Shown here piece by piece: positions 8,339-16,470 of a stretch of 64,000 bases of DNA (position 1 is the first letter of the stretch; each line of letters begins with the position of its first letter). The DNA is from Amycolatopsis saalfeldensis (GTDB taxonomy: Bacteria > Actinomycetota > Actinomycetes > Mycobacteriales > Pseudonocardiaceae). Under the pieces are notes generated by a model. It worked only from the letters and a program-made list of their open reading frames with translations, made no database searches and was not told where the DNA came from. The DNA lies in the NCBI RefSeq assembly GCF_900110575.1, contig NZ_FOEF01000012.1, positions 223,469 through 287,468 of the forward strand, given 5' to 3'. Position numbers and translations under genes: made by a program.

Positions 8339-8658
8339 GGGCTTGTCCTCAAAGGACCCTGTGCGGGCACACCAGCACGCCGCCGGCGCCGGTCTCACCC
8401 AGGGGGGAGCGGATCCTGCGACGGACGGACTGAGCCAGATGATCACGCTAACGGTCGGTCTCGTGGCGGGCCCACCACTACGATCCATCTTCCTTGTGAT
8501 GGTCATGGACGTCCGCTGTCGGTGGTGTTGACTGGCGCGGCCCGGCCCGGGCAGACACTGGACCCGACCACCGCGGCAACATCGCGCTATCGCCACCCGC
8601 CACGGCAAGACCGCCACCTCCCACCAAGGCATGATCAGGTGGCTTTGAGGACACGCCC
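8339..8658. mobile_element. internally deleted IS5-like element (MITE-like remnant)
   Basis: A 320-bp unit bounded by imperfect 16-bp terminal inverted repeats, GGGCTTGTCCTCAAAG at 8339-8354 and CTTTGAGGACACGCCC at 8643-8658 (15 of 16 match). Inside are two pieces of an IS5/IS427-type transposase in different frames. The central catalytic part is missing, so it cannot move itself. No clear target duplication flanks it. The last base of the right repeat is also part of the TAG stop of the adjacent TetR gene, so the insertion or its decay fixed that gene's end. Confidence 0.8.
8441..8648 (+). pseudogene. transposase fragments, IS5 family
   Basis: The frame starting at 8441 reads RSRGGPTTTIHLPCDGHGR then PLSVVLTGAARPGQTLD to about 8563, matching the DDE-domain stretch of IS5-type transposases. 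From 8574, one frame over, it reads RQHRAIATRHGKTATSH then QGMIRWL and a stop at 8646-8648, matching the transposase C-terminus. The region between, several hundred bp in a full element, is deleted. Non-functional. Confidence 0.8.
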
Positions 8659-9233
8659 TAGCGACGCCGCGGCCCGGCCACCGTGGCCCGGAGCGAGGCC
8701 GAGACTTCGTCCAAACAGGACCCGAAGTCGTGCTTTCCGCCGCCGTCGAGCCACTGGTCGAAGGCGTTCTGGAACACCACGACGGCGATCTGGGCCACCA
8801 GCCTGGCCTGCTGGGGTTCGACGCCGCGTTGCTGCAGCGCGTCGCGGATCGCGGTGGTGACCGCGGCGAACTTGGTGCGCTCGCGTTCCTGGAGTTCCAC
8901 GCTGCTCTCGATCACGGCGCGGCGCGCCCCGGAGCCCTCGATGAGTTCGACGAGCTGTCCGCCGACCTTGCCGACGGCGTCGAGGACCGCCGGAAGCGGG
9001 GCGGCGGTCACGTCGGCGGCGAGGACGGCTTCGGCCACTGCGACGGGCAGCCGTTCCGAGCCCGCGAAGAGGACTTCACGCTTGTCCGGGAAGTACCGGA
9101 AGTACGAGCGCCGGGTGATCCCCGCGCGTTCGGCGATCTGCGTCACGGTCACGTTGTCGTACCCGTGCTCGCCGTACAGCTCCAGCGCGGCCTTGGTCAG
9201 GCGCTCTTCCGTTCCAGGATCCCATCTCGCCAC
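8658..9233 (-). CDS. TetR family transcriptional regulator
   Basis: A 191-aa TetR repressor. The N-terminal helix-turn-helix covers about residues 8-55 (ALELYGEHGYDNVTVTQIAERAGITRRSYFRYFPDKREVL shape), followed by an all-helical ligand domain. The GTG start at 9233 is 6 nt from a TACCAT -10-like hexamer (9240-9245, minus strand), suggesting leaderless translation. It is divergent from the reductase gene at 9329, with a 20-bp inverted repeat between them, so it probably represses that gene and itself. Its TAG stop uses the terminal base of the IS-like inverted repeat, so the C-terminus may be altered from the ancestral one. Confidence 0.88.
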   Translation of the reverse strand: MARWDPGTEERLTKAALELYGEHGYDNVTVTQIAERAGITRRSYFRYFPDKREVLFAGSERLPVAVAEAVLAADVTAAPLPAVLDAVGKVGGQLVELIEGSGARRAVIESSVELQERERTKFAAVTTAIRDALQQRGVEPQQARLVAQIAVVVFQNAFDQWLDGGGKHDFGSCLDEVSASLRATVAGPRRR

Positions 9234-9251
9234 CCCACGATGGTAGCAAGT

Positions 9252-9307
9252 GATGCCTCAGTGTGTCGTCACTCGTGCTAACCTCGGTGACGACACACTG
9301 AGACATC
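9252..9307. promoter_or_regulatory. inverted-repeat operator between TetR and reductase genes
   Basis: Two 20-bp arms (9252-9271 and 9288-9307) with core CTCAGTGTGTCGTCA / TGACGACACACTGAG match at 19 of 20 positions around a 16-bp spacer. The spacer holds TAACCT (9279-9284), a possible -10 for the rightward gene. Position and symmetry fit binding by the adjacent TetR protein. Confidence 0.7.
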
Positions 9308-9328
9308 ACCGTTCGAAGGGGATCACCG

Positions 9329-10405
9329 ATGACACAGCACACGGGAAACGGCGAGGTCTGGGTGCTCGGGGCCACGGGCCGGATCGGCCGCGCGGTCGCC
9401 GCGCGCCTGGCCGCACGGGGTAGCACGCCGGTGCTGGTCGGCCGCGACCGTGAACGGCTGCTGAAGGTCGGGGCGGGCCTGGACCGAGAACCGAAGGTGG
9501 TGGTCGCCGACGCGGCCGAACGCGTCGCGGAGCAGATCACGCGGCAGCGGCCCGCCGTGGTCGTCAACACCATCGGGGATTACGCCGGCACTGCCGAGAC
9601 GATCGCACGCGCCTGCCTGCCCGGCGGGCACTACGTCGACCTCGCCGCGGATCTGACCGCCATCCCCCGGCTGCTCGGCCTGCAGCCGGACGCCGCCGCC
9701 GCGGGCAGCACGTTCGTGACGGGCGCCGGATTCGGTGTGCTGGCAACGGAAGCCGTCGTGGCGAAGCTGTGCGAAGACCGTCCCACCCCACAGCGGGTAC
9801 GCGTCGACGCGCTGGCTTCGGTGGCCACCGAAGCCGGGGTGATGGGCGCCTTCGCCGTCTCGTTCGTCGACGTGCTGACCACCGGCGGACGTCGTTACGC
9901 CAATGGCCGCCTGGTCAAAACGCGGCTGGGCGCGGACGCGCAGAAGCTCGCGCTGCCCGATGGGCAGACCGTGAAGTCCGCGGGAGCCCCGTCGGGTGAG
10001 CTGCTGGCCGCGCAACGGGCGAGCGGAGCGCCCTCGGTCACCGTCACCTCCGCGCTGGTGCCGACCGCACCGGCCGTGCGAGCGATGCTGCCCTTGCTCG
10101 GAGTGCTGTTGTCCGTTCCGGCCCTGCGCCGGCTGGCCATCCGCCGGATGGCGGTCATGCCGATCAAGGCGGCCGCCCGGCCCCGCGAGCACTCCTGGGG
10201 GCACGCGGTCGTCACCTGGCCGGACGGCACCAGCCGCGAAGGCTGGCTGCGCGCCGACGACGGCATGGACTTCACCGCCGACGTCGCCACCGAGGTGGCC
10301 GTCCGGCTCTCCCGGGGTGAGGGCAAGCCCGGCGCCTACACCCCGGCCGCCGCCTTCGGTCCCGATCTCGCCGTCGCCGCCGGCGGTTCCTTCGTGCTCG
10401 GCTGA
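9329..10405 (+). CDS. saccharopine dehydrogenase-like NAD(P)-binding protein
   Basis: A 358-aa protein with an N-terminal Rossmann motif (VWVLGATGRIGRAVAARLAARG, residues 10-31) of the saccharopine dehydrogenase/trans-acting enoyl reductase group. The segment VVVNTIGDYAGTAETIARACLPGGHYVDLA is typical of this group, and a membrane-prone stretch (about residues 251-270, MLPLLGVLLSVPALRRLAIR) follows. The substrate is unknown; relatives act on lipids or amino-acid-like compounds. It is the apparent target of the divergent TetR regulator. Its stop is 1 bp from the stop of the convergent disulfide reductase. Confidence 0.75.
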   Translation: MTQHTGNGEVWVLGATGRIGRAVAARLAARGSTPVLVGRDRERLLKVGAGLDREPKVVVADAAERVAEQITRQRPAVVVNTIGDYAGTAETIARACLPGGHYVDLAADLTAIPRLLGLQPDAAAAGSTFVTGAGFGVLATEAVVAKLCEDRPTPQRVRVDALASVATEAGVMGAFAVSFVDVLTTGGRRYANGRLVKTRLGADAQKLALPDGQTVKSAGAPSGELLAAQRASGAPSVTVTSALVPTAPAVRAMLPLLGVLLSVPALRRLAIRRMAVMPIKAAARPREHSWGHAVVTWPDGTSREGWLRADDGMDFTADVATEVAVRLSRGEGKPGAYTPAAAFGPDLAVAAGGSFVLG

Positions 10406-10406
10406 T

Positions 10407-11795
10407 TCACTCGTCGAACAGCGAGAAAAGGGTGTTGAGCCCCTCGGCCAGCAGCGGGTGCGTGAAGATCGCGTTCGCCATGTCGGCGGCGGTGAGCTTG
10501 CCCAGCATGGCGACCTGGACCATGGTCATGATCTCGCCGCCTTCGCTCCCGAGGACCGCGAAGCCCAGGATCTCCCCGGTGCGGGCCTCGACGACGGCCT
10601 TCATGAAGCCGCGCGTCTCGCCGGTTTCGAGGGCTCGGACGACCGCGTTCATCGGCAGCTTCGCCACCCGGATCTCCCGTCCCTGCGCCAGTGCCTCGCG
10701 CTCGGTGAGGCCGGCGCGGGCGAGCTGGGGGTCGGTGAAGACCGTGTGCGGGACGAGCCGGCCGCGCGTGCTTGCCTTCTCCCCCTTGACAAGCTGGGCG
10801 TGCAGGACGCGGTAGTCGTCGTACGAGGAGTGGGTGAACGAAGCGCCGCCGGTGATGTCCCCCATCGCGTACACGCCGGGGACGCTGGTCTCCAAGTGTT
10901 CGTCGACCTCGATGAAACCGCGCTCGTCGAGCCGGATGCCCGCTTCCCCTGGGGTGAGCGCCTCGGTGTTCGGGACGCGGCCGATGGCCGACAGCAGATG
11001 TGAGCCTTCGAGCTGCCGCTCACCGTCTTCGGTGCGCACGGTCAGCCGCAGGCGGTCCTCGCCGGCCGGTTCGGCCCGGACCGGCGTCGCCGAGGTCAGG
11101 ACGGTGATCCCCTCGCCACGCAGGACCTCGGCGACCGCCTCCGAGACGTCGTCGTCCTCGGCCCGCATCAGGCGCGGGCCGTGCTGCACGATGGTGACCT
11201 CGCTGCCGAACCGGCGGAACATCTGGCCGAACTCCGGGGAGATGTACCCGCCGCCGAGCACGATCAGGTGCTCCGGGACCTCGTCCAGCTCCATGATCGA
11301 AGTCGAGTCGAGCACCGGGACCTCGGCTGCCCCGTCGATCTCCAGCGGCCTCGGCCGGGTGCCCGCGTCGACCACGATCACCGGCGCCCTCAGCTGCCGC
11401 AGCCCGCCGCCGGTCAACGCGACTTCGACGGTTTTCGGCCCGGTGAAACGGGCTTCGCCGGCGATCAGGTCGAGCCCGTCCAGCCCCAGCCGGCCCGCGT
11501 AACCCGCCCGGGCGCCGGCGACCATGTCCCGCTTGCGCTCCCGCACCGCCGCCAGGTCCACCGAAACCGGGCCGGTGCGCACGCCGTACTCGGCACCGCG
11601 GCGTGCCTGATACGCCAGGCGGGCGCTGGCGATCATCGTCTTGGTCGGGGTGCAGCCGGTGTTGACGCACACCCCGCCGAGCGGGCCACGCTCGACCAGC
11701 GCCACCCTGCGGCCGGCCTTCGCCAGGTCGAGCGGCAGGAACCGGCCGCCCTGGCTGGTGCCCATCACGATCACGTCGTAGTCCTCAGCCGCCAT
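10407..11795 (-). CDS. pyridine nucleotide-disulfide oxidoreductase (mercuric reductase/LPD-like)
   Basis: A 462-aa flavoprotein. It has the redox disulfide CVNTGC (Cys43, Cys48), an NAD(P)-binding motif (VLGGGYISPEFGQMFRRFGSEVT), the second FAD motif (VPGVYAMGDITGG) and the C-terminal dimerisation domain with HPLLAEGL. The first FAD motif is GTSQGG (12-17) instead of GxGxxG, seen in some mercuric reductase-like proteins. There is no N-terminal MerP domain or C-terminal Cys pair, so true Hg(II) reduction is unlikely. The start is ATG 11795 with a GGGAG site upstream. It lies alone, convergent with the reductase gene. Confidence 0.85.
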   Translation of the reverse strand: MAAEDYDVIVMGTSQGGRFLPLDLAKAGRRVALVERGPLGGVCVNTGCTPTKTMIASARLAYQARRGAEYGVRTGPVSVDLAAVRERKRDMVAGARAGYAGRLGLDGLDLIAGEARFTGPKTVEVALTGGGLRQLRAPVIVVDAGTRPRPLEIDGAAEVPVLDSTSIMELDEVPEHLIVLGGGYISPEFGQMFRRFGSEVTIVQHGPRLMRAEDDDVSEAVAEVLRGEGITVLTSATPVRAEPAGEDRLRLTVRTEDGERQLEGSHLLSAIGRVPNTEALTPGEAGIRLDERGFIEVDEHLETSVPGVYAMGDITGGASFTHSSYDDYRVLHAQLVKGEKASTRGRLVPHTVFTDPQLARAGLTEREALAQGREIRVAKLPMNAVVRALETGETRGFMKAVVEARTGEILGFAVLGSEGGEIMTMVQVAMLGKLTAADMANAIFTHPLLAEGLNTLFSLFDE

Positions 11796-11990
11796 GATGC
11801 CTGCTCCCGTGGGTGCGAATACCGGCTCCTCCTCCGGGAAACTGTACTGGGCGGGCGGCTACCGGGGCGTTGGCCCGGTCGCTGGAAAGCAGGTTGTACT
11901 CGTTCACCGCCAGCACCGCCGGCCGCTGCCCGTCCGGGCTGGTGGCCCACATGCTCAGGTAGCCGAGGTCCGCGCCGTCGTGTGTCCACA
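11785..11990 (-). pseudogene. C-terminal fragment of a serine hydrolase (class C beta-lactamase/DD-peptidase-like)
   Basis: Read on the minus strand from about 11988 to a TGA at 11785-11787, the frame gives WTHDGADLGYLSMWATSPDG then QRPAVLAVNEYN. This resembles the (H/K)-x-G strand and C-terminal strands of beta-lactamase-type serine hydrolases (GH.GxxxGY...PDG.R...V.VN). No N-terminal domain, SxxK or YxN motif is found in frame upstream. The fragment's end overlaps the start of the disulfide reductase gene by 11 bp. Assignment is by pattern only. Confidence 0.4.
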
Positions 11991-12309
11991 GTGGAGATCA
12001 TGGCGCCCGCGGTGCCGCCGAACTGGATGTCGGAGACCGTGACGTCGCGGACCAGGAGCTCGATGATCCGGCTCCGCACCTCGGCCGAGGGCTCGTTGCC
12101 GGTGACCGCAGCCAACCTGGACCCGAACCGGCCGTGGACCCCGCAGCAGCTGGTGGACCGAGCACGGTGGTCAGCAGCACGACACTCCATGAGCACCCGT
12201 CGGTTCCTCCCCTGCCTGCCGACTTCTCCGCGACGCCAAGGGCCGGGAATGAACTTCCGATGAAACGCCCGCAATAGGATCGCCGGAACAGCCGACCAGG
12301 GAGGCTTGG
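11796..12309. other. 514-bp region with only a gene remnant
   Basis: Apart from the serine-hydrolase-like fragment at its left end, I see no gene. A minus-strand stretch (about 12000-12120) reads RSRIIELLVRDVTVSDIQFG in one open frame but is not recognised. TCCACAGTGGA occurs at 11985-11995. The right end carries TAGGAT (12275-12280), a possible -10 for the response regulator at 12310. Confidence 0.6.
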
Positions 12310-12999
12310 ATGTGTGCGTTCGTGCTGGTCGCGGAGGATGACGTGAAACAGGCCGAGCTGCTGCGCCGGTACCTGCGCAGCGAGGAGCACTCGGTGCTGG
12401 TGGTGCACGACGGCCGGGAGGCCGTGGAGCAGGCGGCTTTGCGGCACCCGGACCTGCTCGTCCTGGACGTGATGATGCCCGGTCAGGACGGGCTGGAGGT
12501 GATGCGGGCGCTGCGGCGGGACTCCGACGTGCCGGTGCTGCTGGTGACGGCGCGCTCGACCGCCGAGGACAAGCTGGCCGGGTTCGACCTGGGCGCCGAC
12601 GACTACGTGACCAAGCCGTACGACCCGAGGGAGCTGATGGCCCGGGTGCGGTCGTTGCTTCGCCGCGCGGAGCCGTCCGGCCGGCGGCCGGTGCTGCCGC
12701 TGCGGGTCGGCGAGCTGGTGCTCGACCAGATCCGGCACGCGGTGCGGCTGCGCGACCGGCCGATCGACTGCACGCCGGCGGAGTTCCGGATCCTGGAAGC
12801 GCTCATGGCCGAGCCGGGGCGGGTGCTGAGCAGGCGGCAGCTGCTGAACCAGGCGCACGGCCAGGACACCTTCGTCACCGAGCGCACCGCCGACGCGCAC
12901 CTGAAGAACCTGCGCCGCAAGATCGAGGCCGACCCGCGGCGGCCCGAATACCTGCACACGGTGTACGGCGTCGGCTACAAGATCGCCCACGATGGCTAG
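12310..12999 (+). CDS. OmpR/PhoB family response regulator
   Basis: A 229-aa regulator. The receiver domain (about 3-115) has the acidic pair E9/D10-D11, phospho-acceptor Asp53 (VLDVMMPGQDG), the Thr in LLVTARS and Lys in TKPYDPREL. The C-terminal winged helix (about 130-229) has the typical TPAEFRILEALMAEPGRVLSRRQLL. Its stop overlaps the kinase start by 8 bp, so the pair is translationally coupled. It heads a six-gene operon ending with a MacB-like exporter, which it most likely controls. Confidence 0.93.
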   Translation: MCAFVLVAEDDVKQAELLRRYLRSEEHSVLVVHDGREAVEQAALRHPDLLVLDVMMPGQDGLEVMRALRRDSDVPVLLVTARSTAEDKLAGFDLGADDYVTKPYDPRELMARVRSLLRRAEPSGRRPVLPLRVGELVLDQIRHAVRLRDRPIDCTPAEFRILEALMAEPGRVLSRRQLLNQAHGQDTFVTERTADAHLKNLRRKIEADPRRPEYLHTVYGVGYKIAHDG

Positions 13000-14746
13000 G
13001 GCCGGGCTGCGGGTCCGGCTGCTGGCCGGCACGGTACTGGTCGCGGCCGGGGCGGTCGCGGCGACGGCGTGGCTGGCGGTGCAGGGGACCACGGGCTCCA
13101 TCGCCGAGCAGCAGGGCATGGTGGACCAGGTTTCCGGCCAGGCGTACAGCGCGATGGTCGACTACGCGGCCACGCACGCCGACTGGCACGCGGTCCAGCC
13201 CACTTTGGCGCAACTGTCGGCGTACACCGGCACCCGGGTTGTCCTCACTCCCGTCGGCGGTGCGCCGATCAGCAGCGCAGCGGGCTCGGACGGCGCGCCA
13301 GCCGGGCCGTCGGTCCAGGTCGACCCGCTGGCCGTGGACAACTCGGTGGGCGGCACGCAGTTCCCCGACGGGATCGACCCCGTGGTCGCCGGTCCGTTCC
13401 AGCTGACCACCCAGGAGCACGCCGACCTGGAAGCCCGGATCGAGGGCGATCTGGACTGCCTGCGGGACGGGACGATCGCCGAAGTGCCCAGCGGGCGTCC
13501 GTACCTGCGCCTCGACCGGGGCCAGGAGTCCTCGCCGTGCCTCAAGATCCTGGCCGACGCCGGCTGGCCGATCGGCTACCAGGACACCCCCCGGGTGACG
13601 CCGACGCCGACCGAACAGGCCGCGCTGGACCGGATCACGCAGGCGATGAAGGACTGCCTGCCGCCGGAGAAGGACGCCACGGTCGTGGTGGACGCCCGCG
13701 GCGAAGTGCGCCCGGTCGCCGGGAAGCAGGACCCGCAGGTCGGCAAGTGCCTGGTGGACGCGCGGCGGCAGGTGCTGCGCCCTTACGTCGCGCCGATCGC
13801 GCACCTCCAGGTCACGGCGATGGAGAGCAGCCCGCAGGCCGGCATCGGGCTGTCCTCGGGCGGGCTGCTGCGCATTGCCGGGGTGACCGCGATCGTGCTG
13901 GTGCTGACCGTCGGGGTGGCGATGCTGCTGGCCAACCGGGTGATCCAGCCGGTCCGGACCCTCACCGCCGCGACGAGGCGCATGCGGGCCGGCGACGGCT
14001 CGGCGCGCGCACGGGTGCGGGCGCGCTGGGAGATCGCGGAACTCGCGGGCGCGTTCAACGAGATGGCCGAGCACGCCGCCCGGACCGAGGGGCAGCGGCG
14101 CGAGCTGATCAGCGATGTCTCGCACGAACTGCGCACGCCGCTGGGCACCATCCGCGGCTGGCTGGTCGCCGCGCAGGACGGGCTCGCCGACCTCGACGAC
14201 GAACTGGTGACCTCGCTGCTGCAGGAAACCTCGTTGCTGCAACACCTTGTCGACGACCTCCGCGACCTGGCCCTGGCCGACGCGGGCATGCTGCGGCTGG
14301 AACGCGTCGAGCTGAACGCGACGGAACTGCTGCGCCACGTCGCGGCGGCGCACGGCGGCCGGGTCGAGGCCGACGTGCCCGATGATCTGCTGGTGACGGC
14401 CGATCCGGTGCGGCTGCGGCAGATCGTCGGCAACCTGCTGGCCAACGCCGTCCGCCACACCCCGCCCGGCGGACGGATCGTCCTGGCCGGCCGGCGGGAC
14501 GGCCGGGACGTCCTGATCACCGTGACCGACACCGGCGCCGGCATCGCGGCCGACGATTTGGCGCACGTGTTCGACCGGTTCTGGCGGGCGGACAAGTCGC
14601 GCACCCGGCGGACCGGCGGCAGCGGCCTGGGACTGGCCATCGTGCGCAAGCTCGCCGAGGCCCAGGGCGGGGAGGTGACGGTGACCAGCGCGCCCGGCGA
14701 AGGCAGCGCCTTCACCCTACGGCTGCCCGCGCCCGCGGACCGGTGA
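12992..14746 (+). CDS. sensor histidine kinase with large extracytoplasmic domain
   Basis: A 584-aa kinase. Membrane helix 1 is at about 8-28, then a non-cytoplasmic domain of roughly 260 residues with several Cys (for example DLDCLRDG, SPCLKI, DCLPPE, GKCLVD), helix 2 at about 292-314, HAMP (315-367), HisKA with phospho-acceptor His378 (SDVSHELRTPLG), and HATPase with NLLANAVRHTPPGG, DTGAGIAADD and GGSGLGLAI. The Cys-bearing sensor region is unlike the common small PhoR/BaeS sensors and may use disulfides. It is coupled to the response regulator by an 8-bp overlap and followed by a lipoprotein and export genes, fitting envelope-stress or peptide sensing. Confidence 0.92.
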   Translation: MARAGLRVRLLAGTVLVAAGAVAATAWLAVQGTTGSIAEQQGMVDQVSGQAYSAMVDYAATHADWHAVQPTLAQLSAYTGTRVVLTPVGGAPISSAAGSDGAPAGPSVQVDPLAVDNSVGGTQFPDGIDPVVAGPFQLTTQEHADLEARIEGDLDCLRDGTIAEVPSGRPYLRLDRGQESSPCLKILADAGWPIGYQDTPRVTPTPTEQAALDRITQAMKDCLPPEKDATVVVDARGEVRPVAGKQDPQVGKCLVDARRQVLRPYVAPIAHLQVTAMESSPQAGIGLSSGGLLRIAGVTAIVLVLTVGVAMLLANRVIQPVRTLTAATRRMRAGDGSARARVRARWEIAELAGAFNEMAEHAARTEGQRRELISDVSHELRTPLGTIRGWLVAAQDGLADLDDELVTSLLQETSLLQHLVDDLRDLALADAGMLRLERVELNATELLRHVAAAHGGRVEADVPDDLLVTADPVRLRQIVGNLLANAVRHTPPGGRIVLAGRRDGRDVLITVTDTGAGIAADDLAHVFDRFWRADKSRTRRTGGSGLGLAIVRKLAEAQGGEVTVTSAPGEGSAFTLRLPAPADR

Positions 14747-14794
14747 AGGACCGTTCACGGCGTTCGCACGGGTTCTTCACAGTCGTCGGGCACG

Positions 14795-15385
14795 GTGGGC
14801 CGCGTGATACTTCCCCGATGGCTGGCCGCCGCGGCCGCGCTGGCCCTGCTCGCCGCCTGCTCGACCCAGGCCCCGCCGCCCGGCCAGGTCGCCACGATGT
14901 CCACTCCGGGCACCCCGGCCGCGGCCGCCACCTCGGCGGCGGATCCGGACAACGGCCGGCCTCGCGAACGCGTCGACATGACCGTCGACGATCTGAACGC
15001 GCTGGGCGCGCCCTACCGGACCTGCCTGGCCCAGAACGGTTCCCCCAAGGGCGCGGCCGACGGCTCCGGGCAGCCCGGCGTGACGATGCCCGGCCAGTCC
15101 GGCAAACAGGCGGAGGACCGGGCCGAGACGGCCTGCCTGGCCAAGAAGCCGCTGCCGCCGTGGGAGCTGGACACCGCCAACCCGCACGCCGCCGACTTCG
15201 TGCACGCGGTCGTGCAATGCCTGCGGGACAAGGGCGTGCGGTACGTCGACGCGGAGCCACCGGAGGGTGACCGGGAGGTCTACAGCTTCGGCGGGCCGCA
15301 GAACGACCCCGCCTCGATCAGCAAGGGCATGAACCTCGCGCCCACGTGCGAGAAGGAAGTCGCGGCCAGGGGCATCGGCCGGTGA
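14795..15385 (+). CDS. lipoprotein, unknown function, in exporter operon
   Basis: About 196 aa, with a lipoprotein signal (LALLAAC, lipobox Cys near residue 22). GTG 14795 is given; GTG 14804, preceded by GGTGGG, is an equally good start and also keeps the signal. The mature part is Pro/Ala-rich, then has four spaced Cys (TCLAQNG, TACLAKK, QCLRDKG, TCEKE), which suggests disulfides outside the membrane. Its stop overlaps the start of the adaptor gene (GTGA). It may be a ligand-binding partner of the sensor kinase or the exporter; this comes from context only. Confidence 0.75.
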   Translation: MGRVILPRWLAAAAALALLAACSTQAPPPGQVATMSTPGTPAAAATSAADPDNGRPRERVDMTVDDLNALGAPYRTCLAQNGSPKGAADGSGQPGVTMPGQSGKQAEDRAETACLAKKPLPPWELDTANPHAADFVHAVVQCLRDKGVRYVDAEPPEGDREVYSFGGPQNDPASISKGMNLAPTCEKEVAARGIGR

Positions 15386-16470
15386 GGAAACGCGTCCTCG
15401 CGGGCGTCTGCGCGGCGACGGTCCTCGTCGCCGGCGGGGCGACCGCCTACGCCTTCGCCGCCCGGCCCGCGCCGCCCACGGCCGCCGCGCAGCCGGCGCC
15501 GCCCGTGACCACGGCCGTCGTCAAGACCACCCTGACGACTTCGGTGACCCTGAACGGATCTCTCGGCTACGGCAAGGCCACCGTCTACACCGGACGGGAA
15601 CCGGGCACGCTGACCTGGCTGCCCGCGCCCGGCACGGTGGTGCACCGCGGCGAGCGGCTCTACACGGTCGACGCGAAGCCGGTCCTGCTGTTCGTCGGCG
15701 ACCTGCCGCTGTACCGGCCGATCGACGGCACCGCCACGCCGGGACCGGATCTCCGCGAGGTCAACGCGAACCTGCGGGCGCTGGGCTACCGCGGCGCGCC
15801 CACCGGCGATGCCTACACCGAGGGCACGGCGGCGGCGCTGAAGGCGTTGCAGCACAAGAACAAGCTCGATGAGACCGGCACGCTCGGGATCGGCGGCGCC
15901 GCCGTGCTGCCCGGCGAGGTCCGCGTCGACTCGCAGAAGGCACAGCCGGGCGCACCGGCGACCGCGGAGCTGCTCGCCCTGACCGGCACGGCCCGGCAGG
16001 TCACCGCGACCGTCGACCCCGCGCAGGTCGACGTCGCCCTGCTCAAGGCCGGCGGCAAGGTGGACCTCACCCTGCCGGACGGATCCCGGGCGGCAGGCAC
16101 GGTCACGGCCATGGGGCCCGATTCCGCCGGGGCCGGCGGCGATCCGGCGGCCGGCGGCTCACCGGGCGGCGGGTCCGGCGGCTCCGCGCCCGGCCAGTCC
16201 GTGACGGTCTCCGTCGACGATCAGTCCAAAGTGTCCGCAATGGACTCCGGCGGCGTCGGCGTCGTGGTCACCCTCGCGCACCATGACAACGTGCTCGCGG
16301 TGCCGGTCGGCGCGCTGCTCGCGTTGCAGGAAGGCGGTTACGCCGTGCAGGTGGTCACCGGCGGGGCAACGAAGCTGGTCGCCGTGCGGACGGGCCTGTT
16401 CGCCGACGGCCGGGTGGAGGTCTCCGGCGACGGGCTCGCCGAGGGGCAGCGGGTGGTGACCGTGTCATGA
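15382..16470 (+). CDS. membrane-fusion (MacA-like) adaptor with peptidoglycan-binding domain
   Basis: About 362 aa. The start is GTG 15382 inside the GTGA overlap with the lipoprotein stop. An N-terminal membrane anchor (VLAGVCAATVLVAGGATAYAFA) is followed by a biotinyl-lipoyl/adaptor segment (SVTLNGSLGYG, PGTVVHRGERLYTVDAKPVLL), an inserted peptidoglycan-binding-1 domain (about 123-165, LREVNANLRALGYRGAPTGD) and the C-terminal adaptor domains (VLAVPVGALLALQEGGYAVQV, VEVSGDGLAEGQRVVTVS). In Gram-positives such proteins serve MacB-type ABC exporters or bind the wall. The stop overlaps the ATPase start by ATGA. Confidence 0.85.
   Translation: MRKRVLAGVCAATVLVAGGATAYAFAARPAPPTAAAQPAPPVTTAVVKTTLTTSVTLNGSLGYGKATVYTGREPGTLTWLPAPGTVVHRGERLYTVDAKPVLLFVGDLPLYRPIDGTATPGPDLREVNANLRALGYRGAPTGDAYTEGTAAALKALQHKNKLDETGTLGIGGAAVLPGEVRVDSQKAQPGAPATAELLALTGTARQVTATVDPAQVDVALLKAGGKVDLTLPDGSRAAGTVTAMGPDSAGAGGDPAAGGSPGGGSGGSAPGQSVTVSVDDQSKVSAMDSGGVGVVVTLAHHDNVLAVPVGALLALQEGGYAVQVVTGGATKLVAVRTGLFADGRVEVSGDGLAEGQRVVTVS

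Noticed and set aside
8339..8658. Intact insertion sequence
   Set aside because: Only about 320 bp, with two out-of-frame transposase pieces and no catalytic core.
10407..11795. True mercuric reductase
   Set aside because: No N-terminal MerP-like domain, no C-terminal Cys pair and no mer genes nearby.
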